The translations under genes were made by a program, and so were the position numbers. Shown here in pieces: positions 17,191-25,492 of a DNA stretch of 32,419 nt. Each line of letters opens with the position of its first letter. Positions within the stretch are counted from its first letter, which is position 1. The notes below the pieces were generated by a model that worked only from the letters and a program-made list of their open reading frames with translations, searched no databases and was not told the origin of the DNA. Source of the DNA: a virus; the IMG/VR virus record IMGVR_UViG_3300043464_001543, positions 1 to 32,419 of that record; one strand, given 5' to 3'.

Positions 17191-17751
17191 CTATTTCTTT
17201 TTAGTAGTTTTTTTAATAACACCTCTACCAATTAGAATATCTTTTTTTGTAATCTTTCCATCTCCTGATAAGTCTTTAAAACCACCTGATTTAAATTTTC
17301 TATTACCACAACTTCCATCAGGCATTCTTACTAAACCACCTCTACAAACAGGAAGTGAAGTAGTACCACCCATTTTCATGGTATCAGTACGTGCATTATA
17401 TCCTGGAAATGCAACAATAGTTTGTTTTGCAATACCACCAGTTTTATATTTTGTACCACCATTTTTCATAATAGAACTTTTTTTAGCAGTACTAACTGCA
17501 TTATCAACTGATTTTTTAATTTCTTTTTTAGCTTGTCTTTTAGCTTGTCCTTTTTTAATAGCAGAACCAATCATTTTTGATCCTACAGCTAATGCACCTG
17601 TTACAGCACCAATTGTACCATATGTACTTGATGGACAAGGGTTACATACCTCATTTATGTCATCCCAACATTGTCCAAAAGGGCATTTACCTTTAGCACC
17701 ACCAGTTTTCATTTTTTTTGTGGCTCCACCACATTGCATACATTTTGCCAT
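17191..17751 (-). CDS. Gly/Lys-rich protein with EF-hand-like loop (186 aa)
   Basis: Four features are visible. First, an N-terminal Cys pattern (C4-x2-C7, C23, C28, C36, C39). Second, a Gly/Ala-rich hydrophobic segment at 45-65 (GTIGAVTGALAVGSKMIG), which could pass a membrane or pack in a helical bundle, followed by a very basic helix. Third, repeated K(T/N/S/M)GG units (KTGG, KNGG, KMGG, KSGG). Fourth, a 12-residue loop at 160-171 (DLSGDGKITKKD) with the EF-hand calcium ligands at positions 1, 3, 5 and 12, Gly at 6 and Ile at 8, followed by ILIGRGV. Peptides with 'DLSGDGKiTk.D' near the C-terminus recur in phage virion gene clusters. Calcium binding is plausible; function is unknown. Confidence 0.65.
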   Translation of the reverse strand: MAKCMQCGGATKKMKTGGAKGKCPFGQCWDDINEVCNPCPSSTYGTIGAVTGALAVGSKMIGSAIKKGQAKRQAKKEIKKSVDNAVSTAKKSSIMKNGGTKYKTGGIAKQTIVAFPGYNARTDTMKMGGTTSLPVCRGGLVRMPDGSCGNRKFKSGGFKDLSGDGKITKKDILIGRGVIKKTTKKK

Positions 17752-17766
17752 GATATATATATATTT

Positions 17767-18048
17767 TTAACAGTTCCATTTTCTTAAAGACTTATTGATC
17801 CTTGAGTCAGGATCATTAGCTGTCTTAGAGCTTGTTAGTTTTTTCTTCATTCCTGACATTCTAGCACAAAAGCTTTTTCTTCTCTTAGCATCTTTGCTAT
17901 CTGGATCAAGTTTAGAAGGTTTTGTAGTTACAGCTGTCTTGAGTTTACTACCAGGATTTTCTCTCCTATAGGAAGCAACCCCTTTAGAGTTTAATCCTCC
18001 AGAGGGGTTCTTACCTTCTTTTCTTTGCCATGCCGGAGACTTTGCCAT
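17767..18048 (-). CDS. DUF6321-like small basic phage protein (93 aa)
   Basis: The sequence is a close match to a widespread small phage protein family that I know as DUF6321. The opening is SPAWQRKEGKNPSGGLNSKG, followed by RRKSFCARMSGMKKKLTSSK and the closing phrase DPDSRINKSLRKWNC. The family occurs in many unrelated tailed phages, notably aquatic ones, and its function is not established. The high Lys/Arg content and conserved Cys residues suggest nucleic-acid contact or packing within the virion. It is preceded by a 2-base gap and followed by an 18-base AT-only spacer. Length is complete. Confidence 0.8.
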   Translation of the reverse strand: MAKSPAWQRKEGKNPSGGLNSKGVASYRRENPGSKLKTAVTTKPSKLDPDSKDAKRRKSFCARMSGMKKKLTSSKTANDPDSRINKSLRKWNC

Positions 18049-18050
18049 GA

Positions 18051-18278
18051 TTACTTACTAAATGTTTTAAGAACACTCATTTGTTCCTGAGCTAGTTTCT
18101 TAACATCATTCATCATCTTAGTATCCTTACGGATCTCATCTGCTCTCTTTAAAGTACTTAGTGCAGATTCAATTTCCCATTTTCTCATCTCTGCTTTTGG
18201 AGTTGCAGAAATAGTCATACCTGTTGATGCTTTCTTAATAGGTGTTTTCTTAACAGTTGTTGTTTTCTTAGTTGCCAT
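18051..18278 (-). CDS. Small basic helical protein (75 aa)
   Basis: The N-terminal 20 residues are a Lys/Thr tract (MATKKTTTVKKTPIKK). The rest is predicted helical (KAEMRKWEIESALSTLKRAD, then MMNDVKKLAQEQMSVLKTF), possibly a short coiled coil. It starts 2 bases after the preceding 50-aa gene and ends 2 bases before the DUF6321-like gene. I do not recognise the family. A DNA-binding or assembly role is inferred only from charge and position. Confidence 0.62.
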   Translation of the reverse strand: MATKKTTTVKKTPIKKASTGMTISATPKAEMRKWEIESALSTLKRADEIRKDTKMMNDVKKLAQEQMSVLKTFSK

Positions 18279-18280
18279 TA

Positions 18281-18433
18281 CTATTTCTTTTTAGAAGTTG
18301 CTTTAATTTTCTTTTCCTGTTTTAACATCTCCTTAGTAGGTTTCTTACCAGAACCTTTAGCAGCACGGATGTTATCCCAGAGACCTCTCTGGGAATAACT
18401 TCCATCCTTTCTTTTTATAAGTTCTTTGCTCAT
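18281..18433 (-). CDS. Small basic phage peptide (50 aa)
   Basis: A complete short frame starting MSKELIKRKDGSYSQRGLWD, then NIRAAKGSGKKPTKEMLKQE and a Lys-rich end. The phrase 'YSqRGLWDNIr..KgsGkkPT.emL' is one I recognise as a recurrent tiny protein in phages and metagenomic contigs. It lies 9 bases downstream of the 56-aa gene and 2 bases before the 75-aa gene. The recurrence of the motif and the exact tiling support a real gene. Function unknown. Confidence 0.75.
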   Translation of the reverse strand: MSKELIKRKDGSYSQRGLWDNIRAAKGSGKKPTKEMLKQEKKIKATSKKK

Positions 18434-18442
18434 AAAACTAAA

Positions 18443-18613
18443 CTAACAAGAAGGACTTGCCTTCTTAGGAGCTTTTGTGGTACCACCAACTCTTCCTTTA
18501 GGAACAGTTTGTTTTTTAAGTGGAGCATTAGTTCCACCTGTTTTTCCACTGGGTGTTTTATCAGCACCTGTAATTTTCTTTGACTTTGTTTTAGTCACAT
18601 TAGCAGCTTTCAT
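18443..18613 (-). CDS. Small Lys/Thr-rich protein (56 aa)
   Basis: A frame filling the space between the 340-aa gene and the 50-aa gene: MKAANVTKTKSKKITGADKT, then Gly/Thr/Lys-rich low-complexity sequence ending in KASPSC. It is probably disordered and strongly basic. Support comes from tight packing with both neighbours and a composition like the adjacent small proteins. No family recognised. Confidence 0.6.
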   Translation of the reverse strand: MKAANVTKTKSKKITGADKTPSGKTGGTNAPLKKQTVPKGRVGGTTKAPKKASPSC

Positions 18614-18624
18614 TTTATTTTAGT

Positions 18625-19647
18625 TTAAGAGTTCCAATACTTTTCACAAGACATAATTAAATCTTTAAGAACATCCTCATTTAAAGGATTCTTCAAGTGT
18701 TCAATTACATCAGATACATTTCTTCCAAGTAAAGCATTTAACTTAGTATGGTAAATATATCCATCTGGTTTACTAACAATATACTTAAAAAAACTGGAAT
18801 CACGTACAATTGATTTAATTTTTAATGTTTCCATGTCTAAATTAACTGCATCAATAAATGCTTTTGCTGCTCTTTCTTTGTTGGCTTCAGCACCATCTCC
18901 AGAAATATATCTATCCATATTTTCATAGATAAGATCCAGTGGTGTTGATTTTCTATATTGTGTACTGTTTGCATCTACCACTTTAGCAATGTAGAATAAC
19001 TTAGTACTGTTTTTGTCAAATAATTTTTGAAGTTCTGAGTAAGCTTTGTTTCTAAGTTTTTTGTACTCAGTTCTTACCATTACAGTTTCTTCTTCTTTGT
19101 CTAAGTAAAACTTAGGTGGAACTGCTTTAGATCTTGCATCATCAAAACTTTTTGCAATCATTGCAAATCCTCCTGCTTCTATAGCATGAAGTTTAATTCT
19201 GTCAAAAGGTTTAATTGGATCTAGATATACTGGATCATTACCACATGCCATATCTATTTTATTCCAGAACTCTTTATTGTTTGGTTGAAGCAATGTTACT
19301 TTATTCCAGAAGTCTTTATCTTCAGGATCAATAATATTTGCAGCAAGTTCTTTCTCTAATTCAGAGACAGAATATCTGATTTCTTTAACTCTTGCATCTC
19401 TTTCTTCCATGGTTAGTAATTTAATCTCAGGTGCAAATTCATTTAAGCCTGTGATGTATCTTATTACACCATTAAGTTCTAAACATGCAAGTTGTTCAGT
19501 ATGTGTTACTCCATCAAAGAGACTCATACCATATTCTTCTAATCCTAGATTAGATGCTTGTTTGTCAAAGTAAGGTCTAACGGCAATAGATGTTTTTTTA
19601 ATACTACCTACTCCTACTTCTACCATTGTAAAATCTGTTGTTTCCAT
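18625..19647 (-). CDS. Conserved protein downstream of the capsid gene (340 aa)
   Basis: A mostly helical, acidic-to-mixed protein with an internal duplicated phrase (KDFWNKVTLLQPN and KEFWNKIDMACGN, near 106-136), a charged helical middle (KEEETVMVRTEYKKLRNKAY) and a compact C-terminus (KLNALLGRNVSDVIEHLKN). A protein of this size directly after the major capsid gene is a regular feature of crAss-like phages. It may be a virion-internal or capsid-associated protein, but I know no defined function. It is separated from the capsid gene by a terminator and has a 30-base A-rich leader (AAAAAAACCAACAACAAA before ATG), suggesting efficient translation of read-through message. Confidence 0.6.
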   Translation of the reverse strand: METTDFTMVEVGVGSIKKTSIAVRPYFDKQASNLGLEEYGMSLFDGVTHTEQLACLELNGVIRYITGLNEFAPEIKLLTMEERDARVKEIRYSVSELEKELAANIIDPEDKDFWNKVTLLQPNNKEFWNKIDMACGNDPVYLDPIKPFDRIKLHAIEAGGFAMIAKSFDDARSKAVPPKFYLDKEEETVMVRTEYKKLRNKAYSELQKLFDKNSTKLFYIAKVVDANSTQYRKSTPLDLIYENMDRYISGDGAEANKERAAKAFIDAVNLDMETLKIKSIVRDSSFFKYIVSKPDGYIYHTKLNALLGRNVSDVIEHLKNPLNEDVLKDLIMSCEKYWNS

Positions 19648-19680
19648 TTTGTTGTTGGTTTTTTTGTTGTTTTTTAATTT

Positions 19681-19712
19681 AAAAAATAGGGAGGAGTTTC
19701 CCCCTCCCTTAT
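19681..19712 (-). terminator. Intrinsic terminator after the major capsid gene
   Basis: Minus strand AGGGAGG (19709-19703) pairs with CCTCCCT (19694-19688) around an 8-base loop, followed by ATTTTTT (19687-19681). This is a clear rho-independent terminator 13 bases after the capsid stop. The next gene begins at 19647 with only an A-rich leader in between, so downstream genes appear to depend on read-through. Confidence 0.87.
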
Positions 19713-19723
19713 TTCATCTATGA

Positions 19724-21343
19724 TTAGAATGATCCACCTGTAACTGGGTTTCTCATAACAATTTTCAAGACTTTAGTTGGATCTTTAACCCAAATAGCTG
19801 GCATTGTTTGAGACATCATTACACGGTATCCATTGAATTGTCCAGAAGACTGGAATCCTTGAGTACGACCCATATAATCCATAGTACCATTTTGATACCA
19901 CCATTTCAATTGATTATCCCAAGACAATTTCAACAAGAAGATGTTGTCATTTGTATTGTCAGTGATATCAAAGATAATGAATGAGTATGAGCTCAATGGG
20001 AAACCATCAATGATTGGGTTCTCAATATCATTTGTATGAATGTTGTCAAATGCTGGGTTCAATACAAACTTAACATTTGCCAAGAAAGGAATCACATATG
20101 AAGTATAAGCAAATCCAAAGTTCAAGTCCATACCTTTACCAGTGATTGCACCAATATCAGCAGCCTGAATCAAAAGACCAGAAGCAACTGCTTCTCTCTT
20201 AATAGCTTCATTAACCATTCTCATTCCACCCATACCAGTTTGAACTACTAGAGATCTTTTTGGATCTGGACCTTGGAACTCAACCTTACCATTGAAGAAG
20301 TTGTAGATTTCTCCACGGAACAAATCCAATGTAAAGTTATTTTTGTTGTATATTCTTTTGAAAGAGTTATCCAACTGTCTCCATAGACCGACAGATAATC
20401 TGATATCATCTGGACCATCTTGACGAACTCTACCTCCTTGTCCCCACATTAAGTAAGTCTCAATGTCAGTTGCAACTTTAGAAAGGTGAGCTGCTTCCAT
20501 TTGAGTTAAGAATGTACGTGACAAATCACCATTGTCAAATGCACGTTTAACTTTATCTTTACCAAGAACCTTAATCATATCCTCTAATGAAGATACAGAA
20601 GGATCTAAGTTTTTAGAATCAAATGTTCTCCAGATCTCAGTTACAGGAACTGTACCATCTGCATTCATACCACCTTTGATCATCAAGTCAGCACGAGAAG
20701 ATACTGAATAATGTACGTGAGCTTCAGCACCACCAACAAAGTTGTAGAATTCACGGAATCCTGTTCTTGTTGTGATGTCAGAGAATCTCTCACCATATTC
20801 TCCACGAGCAGAACCTTTACGGAAAACTTTAGTACCATTTGTTAAGTACTTGTTATCCAAGAATTTAAAGTTGTCGTTGTTTACCAACTGTACAGTGTAG
20901 ACAAAACCGTCTCCTACAGGTAGGATATCTTCATCTGTAATGTACATCTCAACACCGTTGTATTTGTCATAAGTGATGATATCACCATGTCCAAACTCAC
21001 GTCTGTTTAATTTGATACGGAAAGTAGAACCATCTGTACCTTTGAAGGTAACATTAGGTTCGATGTCTTCAACAATGTAAGGAAGATCTACAGAAACAGG
21101 AGTCTGCCATCTGTACTCTCCACGAGCATTGTCAACCATAATTACATTCTTACCACCAAATGAAGACATTTGATAAAGTGGCATTTCAACTTTCTGAGCC
21201 ATAGCCCATAAGTCAACAGGACCTAAATCCATAGGTTCTGCATCTTTTAGCATGTTCACCAGGTGGTAAGAATCCACATGGGAACTTGCGTTGTAAGCGG
21301 TATCTCTGAGGAATATACCATTGTTTAAAACTGGAGTTGCCAT
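19724..21343 (-). CDS. Major capsid protein, HK97-fold crAss type (539 aa)
   Basis: This protein forms the icosahedral shell. The sequence has the crAss-like capsid signature: an N-terminal arm (NNGIFLRDTAYNASSHVDSY), an early WAMAQKVEMPLYQMSSFGGK phrase, and a long middle with aromatic beta strands (GFREFYNFVGGAEAHVHYSV). It ends in a C-terminal strand-rich part (QFNGYRVMMSQTMPAIWVKD). The length is close to other crAss-like capsid proteins. Position between a scaffold-like gene and a strong terminator fits. Promoter-like sequence lies not here but before the scaffold-like gene, so both probably share one transcript. The capsid leader is A-rich (CAAAAACAAATAAAA before ATG). Confidence 0.9.
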   Translation of the reverse strand: MATPVLNNGIFLRDTAYNASSHVDSYHLVNMLKDAEPMDLGPVDLWAMAQKVEMPLYQMSSFGGKNVIMVDNARGEYRWQTPVSVDLPYIVEDIEPNVTFKGTDGSTFRIKLNRREFGHGDIITYDKYNGVEMYITDEDILPVGDGFVYTVQLVNNDNFKFLDNKYLTNGTKVFRKGSARGEYGERFSDITTRTGFREFYNFVGGAEAHVHYSVSSRADLMIKGGMNADGTVPVTEIWRTFDSKNLDPSVSSLEDMIKVLGKDKVKRAFDNGDLSRTFLTQMEAAHLSKVATDIETYLMWGQGGRVRQDGPDDIRLSVGLWRQLDNSFKRIYNKNNFTLDLFRGEIYNFFNGKVEFQGPDPKRSLVVQTGMGGMRMVNEAIKREAVASGLLIQAADIGAITGKGMDLNFGFAYTSYVIPFLANVKFVLNPAFDNIHTNDIENPIIDGFPLSSYSFIIFDITDNTNDNIFLLKLSWDNQLKWWYQNGTMDYMGRTQGFQSSGQFNGYRVMMSQTMPAIWVKDPTKVLKIVMRNPVTGGSF

Positions 21344-21376
21344 TTTTATTTGTTTTTGAATTGTTACTATTTATTA

Positions 21377-22651
21377 TTAAAATCTTCTAAACATATTTCC
21401 CTTAGAAATTTTTCTAGGTTGTGGATTTGAAGAAGGTCTTCGTTGTTGATCATCATATTGTTCATTTATAGAAGAAGTAAGTTTTCTTGATTGTTCTGTT
21501 TTCAATTGTCTTACTACTTTTTCTGTAGCTGCTTTACCACCTTGTTCTTTAATTCTACTTTTATATCCATTTGGATCTGCAAGTAACCAAAGTGCCTCAG
21601 CAATTAAATCATGTCTTGGTTCTACAAACTGATACTTCTCAAGTAAGTGACCAAGTAAGTTAGTTGGTTTTCCTGAAATAGAAGGATAATTAGGTTGAAC
21701 TAGTCCGGAGAATAATAATCCTTGAACTTTTTTATCAAGTCTAATACCACCAATTGTACCTGTTGCAAGAGTATTATAAACATTTTCTTGGTAAGCTCTT
21801 GCTTGAGTAGCTTGTTGTTTTTTCTTCTCTTCTTGTTCTGCAAGTTCTCTTTCAATAATTTCTTCTTGCATTGCATCCAACTTTGGTTTAAACTGATTAG
21901 CTTTTTGTTCTAATCTATTTAAATCTTTCCAATCTTGGATTTCAGATTCAATTTCTTCTGGTGTACCAAATCCTGTAGCATAAAGATACTGTCTTGCAAT
22001 TTCTGCTTGATCATGATCATCTGTAGGATCAAGTTGTCTCATTTCCTCTACATGAGCAAGTGTTCTAAACAATCCTTTAAGATCTTGTCCACCATCTGCT
22101 ACATACTTAGCAGCAATTTGAAGTTCTTCTGGTAATGCTTCAAAGAATTCTCTTGGAGTATTTCTTCTAATTTCATCTTCCCTTTCTGCAAAGTTTGCTT
22201 CAAATAACTCTCTGAAATCTTTAGTAGTATATTCTTCAAGAGGTTTATCATCTTCAAAGGCCATTAAACTACCTTCTTCAATCATTTTTTGTGCTAGTTC
22301 ATAAAGACCAGATTTATCAACCTTTGGTCTTCCTTTATTACCAGCATCTTCTTCTTGAGTAATTAATTCATTGAGTTCATTAATTGTTTCCTCAATTTCA
22401 ACTACTTTATCTTCATCAGCAGCAGTGTTGTTTTCTTTTGCAGACTTTGATGGGTTGTCAAAGAACGATGTGTCTACTTTTTCTCCTTTAGAAAACATAG
22501 ACTTTGGTTTATCTTCTTCTTTACCATCTGATGGAAGCATTACATTTTCTGCTCCCGGCATTCCAAAGATATCATCAATATTTACATCTACCTGTTCTAC
22601 CGTTGTAGAATCTTGTACCTGATCATCAGGCTTGTTGTTGGTTGTTTCCAT
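21377..22651 (-). CDS. Scaffold-like protein preceding the capsid gene (424 aa)
   Basis: It lies between portal and capsid genes, where tailed phages usually encode scaffold. The N-terminal third is very acidic and disordered (long Glu/Asp runs, 1-110). A helical core follows (TKDFRELFEANFAERE, LFRTLAHVEEMRQ). Then comes a Gln/Glu/Lys coiled coil at about 245-285 (ELAEQEEKKKQQATQ) and a basic C-terminal tail (PQPRKISKGNMFRRF). An acidic helical protein with a basic C-terminal end that could contact the shell is the classic scaffold layout. No protease motif is seen. It starts after a promoter-like element and a leader containing AAAAACCAACAACA. Function is inferred. Confidence 0.65.
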   Translation of the reverse strand: METTNNKPDDQVQDSTTVEQVDVNIDDIFGMPGAENVMLPSDGKEEDKPKSMFSKGEKVDTSFFDNPSKSAKENNTAADEDKVVEIEETINELNELITQEEDAGNKGRPKVDKSGLYELAQKMIEEGSLMAFEDDKPLEEYTTKDFRELFEANFAEREDEIRRNTPREFFEALPEELQIAAKYVADGGQDLKGLFRTLAHVEEMRQLDPTDDHDQAEIARQYLYATGFGTPEEIESEIQDWKDLNRLEQKANQFKPKLDAMQEEIIERELAEQEEKKKQQATQARAYQENVYNTLATGTIGGIRLDKKVQGLLFSGLVQPNYPSISGKPTNLLGHLLEKYQFVEPRHDLIAEALWLLADPNGYKSRIKEQGGKAATEKVVRQLKTEQSRKLTSSINEQYDDQQRRPSSNPQPRKISKGNMFRRF

Positions 22652-22676
22652 TGTTGTTGGTTTTTGTTTATATATT

Positions 22677-22705
22677 AATATACAAAATAAATTTTAAAAA
22701 TTTAA
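22677..22705 (-). promoter_or_regulatory. Promoter-like element upstream of the scaffold/capsid genes
   Basis: Minus strand TATATT (22682-22677) sits within TTTTGTATATTAATATA, and a weak TTAAAT lies 17 bases upstream (22705-22700). The -10-like part matches the other elements of this window; the -35-like part is poor. It is in the 90-base gap after the portal gene, well placed to boost capsid expression. Confidence 0.45.
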
Positions 22706-22741
22706 TGGTTCCCTGAAAAAAAATTGTAATATATAGCTAAC

Positions 22742-25486
22742 TTACTTTTCTTTATTTGGTTTAACATCATATTTATTTTTGTTTTCTTGTGCAATTTGTA
22801 ATTGTTTCTCAGCAATTTCTTTATCAGTCTGTAATTTCTCACGTTCTAATTGATTCTTTTGATTCTCAATTACCATTCTATTTGTTTCTTTTTCTCTTTG
22901 TAATCCAGTTTGTTCTTGATACTGCTCAGTTTCACGGATGTCTTTCATGGCATCTCTATAGTCTGATTCTTGATTTTGATTAACATCACCCATTGCACCA
23001 TAACCAGCAGCTCTAATTTCAGCAACCAAGATATCTCTTTGTCTATCTTTATCTTTTTCAGCAGCAGTAGCATCAATCTTCATTTGTTCAATCTCTTGTT
23101 GTTTCTGAAGTTGTTCTTGTTGCATTTGTTGTTGCTGTTGCATTTCTGCTTGTTTCTGAGCTTGAACTTTTTGTTCAGAATCTTTAAGAGCACTATTAAG
23201 AGATGCAATAGATTCTGATTGTACAACTTTTCCTAAATCATAAATACTAGCACCTGTAGTATTATTTTGTAATGCCATTTGTTTTAACTGCTCTAGGACA
23301 GCTCTATGATTTGCATTTGTACTTATAGAAATATTAAGATCTCTAAGTAATAGGTCTGTTCCATTTATTTCAAAGTTTACTTTTTCATCTGCTGATGTAA
23401 GATAAGTTAATCTTGAAGATGGTTTCGTAGAATGATAGTACTGTGCTAAGTCAGTTCTCATTTGATGAACTCTTGGCATTAAGTAATCACAGTGTTGGAT
23501 AAAGAATATTTCTGTTTGTGCATAAGAAGCAGCAACAGCTTGTTCAACTCCAGTAGCAGTTTGTTGAGATATTTGTTGTCCCATTCTTTGTGGATTCACA
23601 CCAATTACTTCATATGCTTGTTGTTTAAAGTAATTAGCAAGTTGAATCCTTGACATCAATCTATTTGTTTGTTCTAGATCAAGTTTTTGGAAATGTTGGA
23701 AGTTTAATGCATTCTCTGTGTTTGTAATAGAAGTATCCAATGGTAACATCTGGAAGTTCTTCATTGCTACATATGCTTTAGCTAAGTTACCTTTCCCCCA
23801 GTCTTCTCCTAATGAGTGTCTTGGTAATGCATTTTGATCAAGTAATATTACAGTACCAAGTTCATCTACTAGTATATCTGCAATCTGATTGTTGACAATA
23901 TTATATCCAATCTGGTATGGTTTCATTAAGTCAATAAGTGCAGTAGATTTAGTATTTCTATCAGAGAATACTGAACCTTCTACAGGAAGTTTACAACCAT
24001 ATAATGTGTTGTCTCCTTTGAATTGAAACTTAAGAGGTCCAATATGGTTTCTATCTATACCAATATAAATTGGAGAGAATCCTCCCGGGTTATTCATACC
24101 CCAGAATGAAGGAATGTTTGGTCCAATTTTTACACCACCCCATGTTTCATTAATCCAAATCCAATCAATGTGTTCTCCAAAAAGTAAATTGTCTTTGTTT
24201 TTATTTTTAAAGAGTCTTGTATCGTATATTGGTTTATCTGTAATTTGATAATCCTCAGTTACAATATCATTAGTTACTTCACCTTCTTCAGTAATTTTAG
24301 TAAGATGCCCTACTTTTCTTTGAGACTTCCAATAACATGTACTTACTCTAAGTAAGTATGCAGTACCTTGATCATAATAATCTTCACCTTCAGCAATGAT
24401 CTGAGTAATTACATCTGAACCATCTGTTACATTACCTGACATGAATGAAGTATACTGTCTGTATGCAAGTGATGGCATATTAGTATTCCATTCATGTGAC
24501 TTAGTACCATCATAGAAAGTACCATCATTTTGAATACCTCCAATGTTGTATCCAGCTGATCTGATAGGATACACTGATTCTAATGCCTCATGTTGTTCTT
24601 GTGTAAGTACGTGACCAAACTTATCTATAACATCTGAGACAGTATACATGTCAGTTTTACCTACCCAGTTACCTTGTGATGTGTATCTGATATCAGGAGA
24701 TTTGTGATAAAAAGTAAGTACTGGATTCCATAACTCTACTTCATAATCATCTTCCATCATTTTAAAATGCCAGAATTCTCTATCTGTACAGAGCATGTCT
24801 TTAAAACCTCTTTCTTCAAGTTCATCCATACGGAACCTTTCAACATCTACTTTATGTTGGTGTTCGGCCCATTGTTCAACCATCCCTCTATAATCCTTTT
24901 TAAAGAATTGTTCAATTTCAGGTAATGACTTTAAACTCTCAGGTTGTAGTTGCTGTTTTGCTTCTTCAGAGTTAGGATCTAAACCTTGTTCTAACATTGC
25001 TGCTAACATTTTTGTTGCAGCATCTGCCATTAAAGTTTGTTCTACCATTCCTCTTTTCTGTTCCATCATCTCATTATATGATGTATCATCAACAGCACGG
25101 TAAGATAACTTACTTGATCTTTTAGCAAATTCAGCTACTAGAACATTAACAACATTAGGTATAATTGGATAAAACTTAAGTTCTAATGCAGATACATCTT
25201 CTTTAGTTAAAATTTCTACAACATCTCTATACTCATTATCTTCTTCAATAATGTAATCTGATTTGTCAATTACTCCCTTAGCAAGTTTGTAATTTTTCAT
25301 CAGTCTTCTAGCATTTCTACGGATTTGTTTTAATCCCTGCCACTCTAACCAGTCAAGATTCCATGCAGCCCATTCTTCATCTTTATTTTTTTCAGATATA
25401 AACTGAAGAGGTTGTGTAATACTACCTAGTCTATTGTGTTCTGTCTTAGCACCCTTTTTAGCCTGTAATGCGTTAATTATTTGCAT
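22742..25486 (-). CDS. Portal protein (914 aa)
   Basis: This is the dodecameric ring through which DNA is packaged and ejected, and the platform for head-tail rings. The N-terminal 140 residues and the central stem/wing region have the crAss portal character (WLEWQGLKQIRRNARRLMKN; YPIIPNVVNVLVAEFAKRSS; CYWKSQRKVGHLTK; VGVNPQRMGQQ). The region MGQQISQQTATGVEQAVAA is typical of the portal barrel/crown transition. Residues about 769-799 are Gln-rich, followed by a long charged coiled coil to the C-terminus, longer than in most portals but usual in crAss-like phages. It follows TerL by 6 bases, the normal packaging order. Confidence 0.92.
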   Translation of the reverse strand: MQIINALQAKKGAKTEHNRLGSITQPLQFISEKNKDEEWAAWNLDWLEWQGLKQIRRNARRLMKNYKLAKGVIDKSDYIIEEDNEYRDVVEILTKEDVSALELKFYPIIPNVVNVLVAEFAKRSSKLSYRAVDDTSYNEMMEQKRGMVEQTLMADAATKMLAAMLEQGLDPNSEEAKQQLQPESLKSLPEIEQFFKKDYRGMVEQWAEHQHKVDVERFRMDELEERGFKDMLCTDREFWHFKMMEDDYEVELWNPVLTFYHKSPDIRYTSQGNWVGKTDMYTVSDVIDKFGHVLTQEQHEALESVYPIRSAGYNIGGIQNDGTFYDGTKSHEWNTNMPSLAYRQYTSFMSGNVTDGSDVITQIIAEGEDYYDQGTAYLLRVSTCYWKSQRKVGHLTKITEEGEVTNDIVTEDYQITDKPIYDTRLFKNKNKDNLLFGEHIDWIWINETWGGVKIGPNIPSFWGMNNPGGFSPIYIGIDRNHIGPLKFQFKGDNTLYGCKLPVEGSVFSDRNTKSTALIDLMKPYQIGYNIVNNQIADILVDELGTVILLDQNALPRHSLGEDWGKGNLAKAYVAMKNFQMLPLDTSITNTENALNFQHFQKLDLEQTNRLMSRIQLANYFKQQAYEVIGVNPQRMGQQISQQTATGVEQAVAASYAQTEIFFIQHCDYLMPRVHQMRTDLAQYYHSTKPSSRLTYLTSADEKVNFEINGTDLLLRDLNISISTNANHRAVLEQLKQMALQNNTTGASIYDLGKVVQSESIASLNSALKDSEQKVQAQKQAEMQQQQQMQQEQLQKQQEIEQMKIDATAAEKDKDRQRDILVAEIRAAGYGAMGDVNQNQESDYRDAMKDIRETEQYQEQTGLQREKETNRMVIENQKNQLEREKLQTDKEIAEKQLQIAQENKNKYDVKPNKEK

Positions 25487-25492
25487 AACTTA

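Noticed and set aside
17135-17770. Open frame of 211 codons on the plus strand
   Set aside because: It lies opposite the Lys/Gly-rich 186-aa gene and the 48-aa gene, which have recognisable motifs and exact tiling. Its hydrophobic product is the usual antisense image of Lys-rich coding sequence.
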